From: Gnetum montanum
Taxonomy: Eukaryota; Streptophyta; Gnetopsida; Gnetales; Gnetaceae
Assembly (NCBI GenBank): GCA_015680685.1
Contig: MNCI01008625.1
Coordinates: 4,027-54,973 of the forward strand
Reading direction: 5' to 3'
DNA: 50,947 nucleotides
Shown: positions 23,722-34,429 of the stretch, one piece after another
How the letters are laid out: every line of letters starts with the position of its first letter
How positions within the stretch are numbered: position 1 is the stretch's first letter
Notes under the pieces: generated by a model
Database searches by the model: none
What the model was told of the DNA's origin: nothing
Seen by the model: only the letters and a program-made list of their open reading frames with translations
Translations under genes and position numbers: made by a program

Positions 23722-23990
23722 ATAGTGTGTGGGCACTCCAGGATGGATTCCCAGTGTGTGGGACCTAGTTTGATAGTGTTTGAGCACTCCAAACCAAATC
23801 TTCAACATGTGGGACCTAGTAGAATAGCATGTGACCACTTTGGATCAAATCTTAAGTATGTGGGATCCACCTTAGTAGCATGTCGACACTCTAGATCAGT
23901 TCCACAACATGTGAGGCCTAATTTGGCAGTGTGTAGGCACTTGGGAATACATCCCCAATTTGTGGCACCTAGATTAGCAACTTATAAGAA
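23722..23990 (+). repeat. 51-bp tandem repeat, five full units plus partial sixth
   Basis: Units start at 23722, 23773, 23824, 23875, 23926 and 23977, exactly 51 bp apart. Each contains a GTGTG/CATGTG word near the start and CATGTGGGACCTAG-like sequence near the end. Because 51 is a multiple of three, the plus strand stays open for 101 codons and reads as 17-residue repeats (CDHFGSNLKYVGSTLVA, CRHSRSVPQHVRPNLAV). A further isolated unit is recognisable near 24170-24220, and weaker traces run towards 24500. This occupies the slot filled by the ~190-bp array in the second X unit. Confidence 0.85.
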
Positions 23991-26459
23991 ATTTTTACTA
24001 AGTATATGGCTTTTTGGCTTGGTATGTTAGTGTATGGATACTATGGATGGATTCATGACTTGGTTGACTATCGTGGATAACATATGAATAATTTTAACCA
24101 TCTCAATAATTGGTTCATGCCTTACACATTGCCCCATATGCTAGCACAACATGTGTAACTTAATCTAGGATCATGTGGACATTCTAGGATTAATCCACAA
24201 CATGTGGGACTTGATCTAGTAGCATATGGACTAGGGTTTAGGGTTTGGTAGTGTACAAAAGCTAATTTCTCTATCAATTTCCCTTACCCAATGTATGGAA
24301 CTCTTGGTGATTTTTATTAGACTTTGTGGGATCCACATGTTAGCATGTGAAATTAGATGGATAGTGTTTGGAGTGAAGGAAACTATATTGTCACATATTA
24401 CCAATGTATGGGGTTAATTTCCAGACTAATTTCCCATAACCAACATGTAGAACCCAAGATATTCTAACTTGTGGTCTGTTGGGCCTACCTATTTCAAAAT
24501 TAACTTGATTGATAGTATATAAGACTTGCAACCCAAAATCTTAGTCAAAACACAACATATAAACTCAATTTCCTCTTCTATTTCCTCTCCCAGCATGTAA
24601 GCTAGAAAGCCTAGGAATTTCAAGCTTCTTTCTATAGCAGTTAGATGTAGAACTCCCAAAATTTTGCAATCATGGTAAAGAAGAGTAGATCAATAAGCCA
24701 AAATCCAAGATTGGAAGAGGTGGAGAAGGCTATACGAATCTTATCAAGGCATCCAAATCCATTTTTGGGAGAAGAATTCTCATCAATTATTGCCAAGTAT
24801 AAATTTTCCATTATTTTCTCCATCTTTTGGCCTAATGGTAGAAACATTTTTCCACTCCTAGGCCTATTTTGATGGATATTTTTACATTCAATTACATTGA
24901 ATATAGGATTTAGGTTTTCTAACTATTAGGGAAATGAAATTTTGTATGTTTTTGGCTTTTTAATAGAGATTGTGATTTATTCCCAAGCACATATGCAACA
25001 TTTATGCCCTATTTTGGGAAATTTTGTGGTTTTTTCTAGCCTATGTAAGCTAAGAGTTCTAGATTTTGACTACATAGAATTGTTATTTATGGTTTTCCAA
25101 CCATTCTAGAAGTGGAATTGGATTTTATAGATTTTTCATGGAAAATATTTAGGTTTTTTTCTTCACCCAATGTACAATGTTCTAGCATTATTTTTCAATG
25201 TTTTGGTTTAGCATTCTAACATTAGTTTTCAAGGCTTTGATTTTTTCCTATGGTTAAACTAGCAATGTTGGTGAGGTTTTAACCATATTTGGTCAACATC
25301 CTACCCCTCTAGGAATGGAAAATGCAATGTAGAATGGTTTTAGATGAATTTTGAATTATTTAGAATTTTTTATGTGTTTTTTCTACAATTAATGAACTAC
25401 AAACTAGGGTTTTTCTGGATAGATTTGGATGAAATTTTGAATTTTCTCTACAATTGTGAGCCAGCACTATTAATGAATTTAGCTTATTTAGGCCCTGTTA
25501 ATTGCATTTCTGGATAAAAATAAATTTTAAAAAAATTTTCTAGAGTTTTTCCTAGCCTTGGCAACTTGCATTAGTAAAATTATGGCTTGTTTGCAAATTT
25601 TTTGGTTTTTTCTTCATGTGTGTTGATTGTGTTTGGGCATTTGGAGTTTGAATTATGCATTGTGAATTTTTTCTAGTGTCTTGGTAAGCATGTGAATGCT
25701 TGGGCTCTACCAAAGTAACATATGACACTCCTTGGACTAGTAGAATATCGTATAAGATAGTTTACAATTTTTACATGAGAAGAGTAGTAGTGTATGGCCT
25801 CCTAAAGCCAAGAAAAATTATTTTTTTTATCTCATGCAACTCTTTGACCTTTCTCCTTTGGATTATTTCTCACCCACCAAGCCTAGTGATATCAATTTTG
25901 GCCTCCTATTTTGCATAAACTAGGTTCAATGTCAACGATTCATGGAAATTCTTGTTTTGATGTCCTACATGTGAACTATTTGTCAAAATTCCAAACTAGA
26001 TTTTAACAATGCTAAACTATTTTTTTCATGTTAAGTAACCATGAAAATATTAAAATAATCTTTTTCTTATGTTAAATACCTACTAAGATGTCAAATTTAA
26101 TTTTTTGTATGTTAGTTGAGCTATGTAGAGGCTGAATTTTGATGTGTTATGCTATGGTGAATACGTTAATGAACTTGATCACTTTTTATATTTTTATTTT
26201 TATGCCAAAGCTACCACTTTTGAGGATAGTTATTACTTGGTTTCGTTAATTTTTTAGTTTTTAAATGTTTTAAGGTCTAATGGCTATGTGTTTTGGCTAT
26301 GTGCAAGGCTCTACTAAAACTAATTTTAATCATTGTGGACTTGGTAGGCATTCTATGCTATACTGGAGTGGATACCTAGAATAGTTTAATGTATGACATT
26401 ACCATTAATGAGTGAACCTAAGTATGGTTTAGGCTTGGTGCTAGAGAGTTCCTACTGTA

Positions 26460-29345
26460 GTTGCTCCAGCATTAGAGTATGATCATGTGATCACATTTGG
26501 CTATAGATGTTGTAGATGTAATTATAGAGACACTCATTGTAGGGTTCTCTAATTATATCCTACAATACATAGTGGATGATCCTCATACCCAAAGAGAAAT
26601 TGAGCAAGATGGAAGCTTGTCCTCTATAGGGACTCATAAACTATCATGCATCTACGAGATGCCATAGTATTCCTACTACAATGCAAATAACACCTTAATG
26701 CTTTGTCATAGACTGAATACTCTATTTCAAAATCCTCTTGGAACTATTTACTTACTAGAAGTGTAATCTTTATTTTAATTTAACATTTTTTCCTTTCTAT
26801 ATTATTTTTAAGGTTGCTTTTTATTATTTTCATATTTTACTTTTGTATGTTTAATTTACATAACATAGGATTAGTGAAAAATGATGAAACCTTATCTATA
26901 GCCCATACAACCTTGGAGGAATTTAGGTAAGACGAGACCATAAGAATGAAAGTACTTAATTAACTTAGTGCAAATTTCACCAACTACTAGATGTGATATT
27001 CTTGTGCATAACAAAGATGTGTAGCAACCAAATGTGCACACGAATTTTGGACTCTCTAAAATTTAGGAGCTCTTGTGTAAGTTCAACAAATAGTTTTAGC
27101 TTTTCCAATCTAGGTAAGTGAATATTATTCTTATTGTGTCAAAATTTTAGCATATTTTATTTTTTTGTTTTTAGTTTTTAAAATTTTAAGTTTTTATGAT
27201 TTTTAGTCTTTTAGTTTTAGGCTACATTAGTTGTTCATAGTTTAATGGCTAAAATCCTAACTATGTTGTGTGTTACAAATTTCATGTGCAAGTCTACAAG
27301 TACTATGGTTACTTTTAGTCATGATGAGGAGAAGATTCTTTTCAAGTAGTATGAAGTAGATAGATCACAAGAATGGTTGTCAAACAAGGCCTCTATAAAT
27401 ATCTGGTAACATATCATGAATGTAGGCTTCTTTGATTTTCTTATGCTTCCTAGTTGATCAACATCACAAGTTGGAATGTTGAATGTTGTTGATTTATTTG
27501 ATGAGGGACTTACCAAATTTTTTACTTATGTTCATGGTTTTCCTATTGTTTTGATCATTGATAAGATAATGTTTAGCAATCTTTTCAATGCCCCTACTAG
27601 CAGTGTTAACTTGGTCATTCATGCAGGGAAAGATGCCAACTCTAGAGAGGATATGGAGGCTTGACTCAATTCACCTCCTAGGGTAATATTATCTTTTGAT
27701 AAATGTGATGTTGAAAAGGTGAATGAGTTGTACCTCCTTTTCTACTCTATATTTTTCCTCATGTTTTTATCATAGAAGAAAATCATAAGATTTCAACAAG
27801 CTTAGTGTATGAAAAAAATGTTGCCTAATGGTACTAGATTTGATTGGGCTAGTTTGTTGGTTGGTGGTATAAGGGGCATAAAAAACTATAAAATACACTT
27901 AAATTAGTTTATCACATACACTTTACATTATTTTATGCATATCTAAAAATATTTTCAAAGTTCTTGATGATCAAAAAATATGAAAAATAGGCAAGACATG
28001 ACATTACCCAACTTTCCAAGTCGTGTGCTAAGCACATTGCTAATTCAATGCATGCCTAAGGCCCATTCATGGAGGATGTGAGAGAGTTACTATCTATTAC
28101 TCCTAATAATGTTAGTGGTTTATATGCTTATTTCCCTAATAGCATGGGGGCCAAAACTCATGCTATGCATGGACATCTCACTACATAGACCTCAATTCAG
28201 GGGAGATGTCTCTTCACCAAAGGAGACATCTTCGTGTAGACATCTTCTCCAGATATGAGACGTCTACTATTTCAACAAGACATCTTCTCTGATTCTTCTA
28301 CACTTTGGCCAAGACATCTTCTACTTCTAGGAGACATCTTCTTAGCTTTTGGGATTTGCTTCACAAGGCTTCCTTTTGTTGATTTGTCTCATCCCTAATT
28401 TTGGAAACTTCTTCATTTTGGTTTAGTCTTCATCTTTATCTATTGTCCCACTTAAGTCCTTGTAGTCTTCACTTTGACATCTCGATGCAGATGTCATCTC
28501 TTGAGTTTTTCTTTAGTCCATGTTCTTATCCTACAACCACATTAACCATACAAACATTCTTGTTCTTCATTTTTCTTAAGGTTTTGACACATCAAAATGT
28601 CATCAGAAAGAGTAAGAAGGTCATGCATAGAAGTAGATGGTACTACTAAAGGAAAGATGAAGAGACCATAAGTTGAAGAAAATGCTCTAGTTCCTAGCCA
28701 CCAAGCACCTAAGAAACTAGAAATCAGGCTTAAAAAAGCTACTTAGGCTTTTAAAGGTATGTATATATTTTTCAATTTTCAATTTTAATTTTTTTATTTT
28801 AATGTTTATTTTTTATTATATTTTGTTGATAAAAGTACTTACTAATTTAGTTCTTTTTTTTCTTTGGTTTTCTTATATGAAAGAAATAGAAATTGGCTGC
28901 TAAGACTACTGTAGAGGAGAAGCAATGATGCAAGGAAGAAGAGGAAGCACAAGATGTCTTGGATTCCATCTTGAATGATTTTCTTTTAGAAGACAACCAT
29001 CCAATGAACTTACCTCATGATCTTCCTTGTAAATTTTGGTTTTACTAATTTTATTTTCTATGTTTTTATTTGTTTCAATTTTTGTATATCTTTGTTTTAA
29101 ATGGTATTGATTGTTATGGCTCCTACAAGGCATGAGCCTCCTCCAAAAAGATTCACATCCATATTCTGGACTAAAACTTGGATAGAGGCACCAAATAAGA
29201 TGTAGTTTATGGAGGAAATGATGAATAACATGGTTGACAGACTACATCAATGTTACACAAACAAAATTTAGTTGCTGGAAAACCTAAAAATATCTGATGA
29301 AATAATTCAACCTTGGATCCAAAGGCCCTCCAAGAAAGAGGATCC
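26460..29345 (+). pseudogene. Degraded, apparently intron-split coding relic, product unknown
   Basis: Several plus-strand stretches read as protein with scattered stops. These include SNYILQYIVDDPHTQREIEQ (near 26550), a block ending GLSKI (near 27060), NVVDLFDEGLTKFFTYVHGF to HAGKDANSREDMEA (27476-27663), SFDKCDVEKVNELY (near 27710), PNGTRFDWASLLVGGI (near 27840), and SGLYAYFPNSMGAKTHAMHG (near 28140). Later stretches are MSSERVRRSCIEVDG (near 28600), QDVLDSILNDFLLEDNHP (near 28960) and HEPPPKRFTSIFWTKTW (near 29130). AT-rich gaps between them have splice-like ends: GTAAGTG at 27115, AAAG|GTATGTA at 28757 with TATGAAAG at 28884, and CCTT|GTAAATT at 29030. The folded-repeat style recalls uncharacterised plant transposon-associated proteins, but I cannot name the family. 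It is not functional. Confidence 0.45.
28171..28505. repeat. Second cluster of GACATC / GATGTC words
   Basis: GACATC or GATGTC occurs at about 28172, 28205, 28226, 28239, 28279, 28314 and 28333, with GACATC and GATGTC again near 28477-28494, mostly as AGACATCTT. The style matches the clusters at 6931-7200 and 38850-38955. It follows directly on the coding relic block ending AKTHAMHG. Confidence 0.65.
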
Positions 29346-31501
29346 AAGGCACCCTGGATGATCTTGTCGATCACCCAAGGACTTGAGAAGTGTAAATAAT
29401 GTAATTAAATTAAACGAAAAGTGAAAATATAATCTAAGAGAAAGCATAGAAATTAATCATGAAATAAATATGCAAAATAAATCAATTGTAGATTTTATTT
29501 CAATAATAAAATATTGAAAGCACAGAGTTCAAATGTGTACAAATTATGTGCCTAAATGCACAAGGAGTTGGACAAATGATGCTTGAAGTTTGTTGAAGTT
29601 GGCAATTTGTATTCTACAATTAGCCTCATGATCCATGTGCTCCCAAGCTTTAATTATTAGAACTTCTTACTACTTCCTAGGTTGTATATGCTACATTAGT
29701 TGGAGAAGTCGTAAATTGGCTGCTTGACTTTTTTACACTATGCAATTGCTTTGAGAGTCTCTCGTGCTTAGCCAATTGCCAATTTTTCCCAAAAGTCATT
29801 TTAACATATCCAAATTCGGTTTAAATAGATTTTTGGTGTCTAATTTGGTGATGTAAATTTTCTACCATGATTGCTAATAGATTATTATAATTTACAAGTG
29901 TGGCAAGTCATCAATTTCAGCATAGTTTTTCACTTATGGTAAGTTTCATGCACCTAGGCCATCAAAACTACATTGAGTGCTATAAATAGTAAATAGACTT
30001 TGAAAACTATGCTAGATTCATCAAAACTATTTTGGCCTTGAGAAAATACACTCCCATCATGGAAACCATGCTATCCTTACTAGAACAATGCTAGTCTTGT
30101 TGAAAAAATGAAAGCCCAACAATTCCAATGTTGGGTGCAGATGATTCCAGCGTAGTTTTCGCTATGACCAACATAAAACCCATGAAGAATCCAAATTTGG
30201 TAGTTTCCAAGATATTTTCATCCTTTCCAAGCCCAAATATAGACATGACATAATTTTTTCCACTTGGGAAGTGAGGCTACAACAACTTATGAGGTAATTT
30301 TTTTAGCCCCAAAAAGTTAAGGTACGTGAGATTGTATCTCATGGGCTATAAACCTCACATTTTACAATAAAGTTCAACCTCAAGTTATGGTGAAGATTAC
30401 AATGCTAAAAAGTTATAACATGAATTTTCTTAGTGGTATTTCATTAAATCCTCTTTGTTTATGTTTTGAGGATTGACCTAAGAGACACTGACAAAGAATA
30501 CAAACACCACTACAACTCCACCATCAATATTTCCTCTTCATGCTTACTTCAATAGCTATTGAATCATGCCAAAGAGTGCTTGTGATGATGCTATATTTCA
30601 TCATAAGGAAATGTTCATAGGGGTTAATAGTGAATTCCAAATGTTAACATCATGGTCATGGTATAGTAATGACACTTTGGCTAATAGACGTGATCTTCAC
30701 TTTTTGTGCTTTGAAGTTTTGGTTAGTCGGTAATGTCTTTAGGGAATCAACACTCCACTTCAAGGCTTCTTTGTTTACTAGGCTCCTCCCTTTTCTTGTT
30801 TGAAGCTATTGGTATATTTTTTTATCTCATTGGCCTTTCATCTTCATGGCCATTTGCTTCCCCCTTTTTTGTGAGGTGAAACCTTCATTGGGTTTCGGTG
30901 CCAAGGCCGAATTTGATTTGGTTTTCTTGTTGAATGAGATGTGTTACATTCAACAAACCTGATGGTGGAGCATGACAAAGGAGATGTCATATGGCTACCA
31001 TGTATGAGTATCAAACATAGGTCATCATTGTTGTTAAGGGTAAGGAAGGTTATAATTAGGCTAGGGGATTGGGCTTAAGGAATGGTAATGAAAATGATGT
31101 GAAAAAAGTACTCTTGGTATGATAGGACAAGCTAACCGAATCTTACAAATCAAGATCACATGATAACTTATTGCAACAATGAGTTGCATATTCATGATAA
31201 CTTCCAAGCCTCATCCTAAAAGCACAACTTTACAAGAACAAGAAAATAGGACAAAGAAAACATGTTGTTACAAGATAATGCATAGGACCACATGAGATAA
31301 CTAGAAAACCATGTCACAATAGGTTACCATTGTCACAACATAGAGAGATCTGTGTGATGTGCATCAAATTTACAAAGTTTTGTCATTTATTTATTGTGCC
31401 AAATAGAGAGAAATAGAGAGATAGATAGAGAATGTGGAGGCTATCTTTCTATAAAGGTCATCGATGTCAATAGTTTATTTATACTTGTAAAGAAGATCAT
31501 A
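29346..31501. other. Non-coding stretch left of Tat-type integrase; possible 3' UTR and LTR
   Basis: No coding sequence. On the minus strand a purine tract AAAAAAGGGGGAA (30870-30858), about 630 bp past the integrase stop, could be a polypurine tract, with a 3' LTR beyond it. The stretch 29920-30180 carries words such as AACTATGCTAG, CATCAAAACTA and ACCATGCTA that resemble the core of the ~190-bp array at 34430-36150, which would fit a shared LTR or leader origin. A TATAAATAG box is present on the plus strand at 29984. LTR limits could not be set. Confidence 0.3.
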
Positions 31502-33350
31502 TCAAATATCATAAGGCTTGAGATAGGAATGATTGACTAAATTGGCTAATTCATTCCCATCCATGTCTACCACTCTGAAGACTCCATTGCCAGAGGCCTT
31601 GACGACCAAGAAGGGCCTCTCCCAGTTGGCTAAGGACTTGTCTACATGTTCATGAATAGCCTTAAGCACCAGGTCTTCTTCCTTGATCTTTCACTTATTC
31701 AAGTCATGACAATGTTGTTGTTTCTACCTCTCTTGGTATCATTATATGTAAGCAAGCATTTTTACTTGCTTCTCCTCCACCCAATCTAGTTCAATGATAT
31801 GTAACCCCTTATTCTACTCATCATTGATGAAGTCGAATAGAGACACTTTGAGTGATGGAACTTATAATACAAGTGGAAAAATATATTCAAATCCATCAAC
31901 CAAGCTATATGGGATTACACTATGGCTCCATAGTTAGTTCAATAGGCCCAAAGTGCATGGAAAAGTCACTCATGCCACTTACGTCTACTATTATTTAGCA
32001 TATTTATAAGCAAGTTTATGATAACTTTGTTACTAGCTTAGGCTTGTCCATTGGCTTGAGGGTAGTATTGTGATGAAAATAAGTGTTTAATACCTAGGTA
32101 TTGACAAAAGGCTTGTGTTTCTTGGCTACTAAACTATGGTTCATTATCTATTACTATGGTCAAAGGTATGATGAAATAGGCCATAATGTTATCTAGTATG
32201 AATCTATAGACTTGTTGAGATGTTGTTTTTCTTATGGAATTAGCTTCAATACACTATGTAAAGTATTCAATTATAGTGAGGATAAAGTTATTCCCTATGG
32301 AAGACTTAGGCATTAGAGTTTTAACAATGTTAATTCCCCATTATTAAAATGACCAAGTTATCTAAGTAGTATGTAAGTCAGCTAATGGTACATGTATCAG
32401 GTTACTATGCCATTGACAAGTGTCACAATTTTTAACCTTCTACAGGTAGTCACTTTCCATATAAGGCCAAAAATAACCTAGTTATCTAATCTTGGTAACC
32501 ATGTCTCTAGGTCCTATATGTTTCCTACATACACCTTTGTGAACTTACTCAAGGACTATGTGGGCTTCATTCTTGCCAAAGCATACTAACAATATGCCAT
32601 CATAGGACCCTTGGCATAGTGTGTTATTACCTAGAATGACATATTTTTTTGATCTCATACGTACAACATCCTTTTAAGAAGTAGTCAGGGCTTGTGAAGA
32701 TTCACCATGCATTAGGTAACATTTGATATCATCATACCATACCTTTTGAGGAGTGGTGTTGATAAAGGCTATAGATATACCTTTAGTTTTTTGCATAATG
32801 GGAATATCATAGTCACAGTTAAAGAAGGAAACTTTCTAAACACATTAGGTATCACATTTAGGACTAAGGTTGCAATGGCATCAGCTAATGTATTCTTGGT
32901 TTGGGATATATGTTAGATACCAATGTCTATAAACTATTACATTAGTTTCTTACCTAGGTCAAAATAAGGTCACACCTCTATTACTTGGTTAACCATAAGT
33001 TTTGAATCATCTTTTATCATAGGAGTTTGATTCCTTGGTCATGATCTACCATCATTCCTCTGATCAATCCTTCATACTCTACCATATTGTTGATGCATGG
33101 GAACTAAAAACAGTAAGTGAAGGATTGGATTAAACCAAAAGGTGATGTTATGATGATGACATTACTAGTCCCATGGGCAATTGAAGCTCTATCAAAATGC
33201 ATAATTGTCTCATAGTCCTCAAGCACTTTGCTAATAATGTTGACATGTTCATCAGGGAATTTAGGATCAATGGTTGCATGGTCGTCCACTATGGAGATGG
33301 TAAGTTTTGCAACTATAATTTAACCTTCGATTAAGACCTCAGAGATGTAT
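31502..33350 (-). pseudogene. Tat-lineage pol relic: second (archaeal-type) RNase H and integrase
   Basis: The minus strand begins with a spacer (EVLIEG, then IVDDHATIDPKFPDEHV). The RNase H domain follows: ETIMHFDRASIAHGTSNVII (usual FDGA, Gly replaced by Arg), then NNMVEYEGLIRGM. The integrase is next: an HHCC region (VCRKHIG ... CDTCQWH near 32420), the core with WGINIVK near 32320 (first catalytic Asp now Asn), IDN near 32140 and YYPQANGQA followed by a stop where Glu is expected (near 32070). The C-terminal domain ends VVDMDGNELANLVNHSYLKP and a stop at 31502-31504. The extra RNase H of this kind is a hallmark of Tat/Ogre elements. Gag, protease and RT are missing to the right, where unit X adjoins. 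Multiple stops make it inactive. Confidence 0.75.
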
Positions 33351-33509
33351 CATGATAGGAACCTCAACTAGAGAGTCTTCAGTAATGTTGCTAGCCTCAA
33401 TGTCAAGGATCTTAACTAGGTGTTCAGGTCGTTCAAGAGGTTCCTCTATCGAGGATATGTGATCAACTGGGCTCTCAGGCTCAAGATCTAATTAATTGAA
33501 GTTAATGAA

Positions 33510-33575
33510 TCATTCAACATCACCATGAGGTCTACTCATGCTCAAAGGTAAACTAATTTGCTTCGAAGTGTCCAT
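33510..33575 (-). CDS. 21-codon conserved micro-ORF of unit X (copy 2)
   Basis: ATG at 33575 opens MDTSKQISLP..., ending GDVE and TGA at 33510. It aligns with the frame at 23004-23069 with no indels. The start, MDTS, Q, L, L, R and GDVE residues are kept, while about half of the rest changes (N to S, S to P, Y to H). Beyond the stop the minus strand still looks coding (LDLEPESPVDHISSIEEP), so this stop may be a degenerate codon within a longer ancestral frame. Confidence 0.35.
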   Translation of the reverse strand: MDTSKQISLPLSMSRPHGDVE

Positions 33576-33689
33576 ACTCCAATTCTTGCATGTTAACCAT
33601 AAGCAAATTAAGTGGCACTTATGTGATAAAATGAGAAAACAATGTAAAGTACTTTAGTAACAGTGCATAGGTGAGCTAAAATACATTAA

Positions 33690-34240
33690 CCAAAGGCCAA
33701 ACAAAGTATAACAAAGATCAACAAAGGTTACAAGAGGTAGGATAAAAAAACTAGGATGAAGCAAAAGATAAATAGTGCAAAATAAGGTCAAATGAAGGCC
33801 AAACAATGGTCAAATAAGATCAAATGAAAGCCAAATGATGGCCAAACCCCTATTCAATAAAGTCAAGCAAGGTTAAAACATGATCAACATAGTCCATAAC
33901 AGGGAAGTTAAGGTAAACAAGATGAGCAGAAGGCCACATAGTACAAAATGAAGCCAATGATGGGCAAACGATGATCATATGAGGCCAAATGATGATCGAG
34001 CCCCATCAAATGATGTACAAGATGGTCAAACAAGGTCATATTGATGTCTAGTGGTATTAACTAGTGTCAAACTAAGTCAGCTAAGGTTAAATGATGTCGA
34101 ATGATAAAAACAACTTGGTGTAATAGTGTCAAATGATAATGAAATGGAAAAAATGATGTCAAATTACATTAAATGATATGGAAACAGAGGTTAGTAATGC
34201 ATAACAAGGTTGAATCAAGTTAAAACACAATAGAACAAGG
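33690..34240. repeat. Degenerate AAATGATGTC-type array (copy 2)
   Basis: Runs of CAAATGATG, GGTCAAA, GGCCAAATGATGG and GTCAAATGATAA without fixed phase. It is equivalent in position and style to 23155-23560, but with more C and G (GGCCAAA variants). Confidence 0.65.
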
Positions 34241-34429
34241 CTAAACCAGCCAAGGTGGAAAACATACAATAAAACAATATCAATATTGATCAATTACGAT
34301 CACATTTTACCAATTTTAGGCTTTAGCAGGCCATAGTGGGAGGCTACAGGGTTGATGGAAGAGTTTGAACACTTAGGGAGGCCATTTCAAGGCTATTAGG
34401 AAGTAAAATTGAGCTCCCTTTTTAAAACC

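Larger units (their letters stand above)
22981..24872. repeat. Unit X, copy 1
   Basis: Homologous in order and sequence to 33480-36600. Both begin with a TTCAACATCACC segment covering a 21-codon minus-strand micro-ORF, then TGCATGTTAAC, then a degenerate AAATGATGTC-type array. A tandem array follows whose unit differs between copies, then a plus-strand stretch encoding SIS(Q/K)NP...PFLGE. The left end is cut by the LTR at 22980. In copy 2 the equivalent left side leads into Tat-type pol on the minus strand, so X is probably the leader of a Tat-like element. To the right, 24873-26459 holds no feature I can support. Confidence 0.6.

Noticed and set aside
29974-29992. TATAAATAG box as a host gene promoter
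   Set aside because: No gene follows on either strand and the region resembles retroelement LTR or leader sequence.
23155-34240. CRISPR-like array in the AAATGATGTC regions
   Set aside because: No fixed repeat length, no unique spacers, and the host is clearly a plant; this is degenerate low-complexity repeat.
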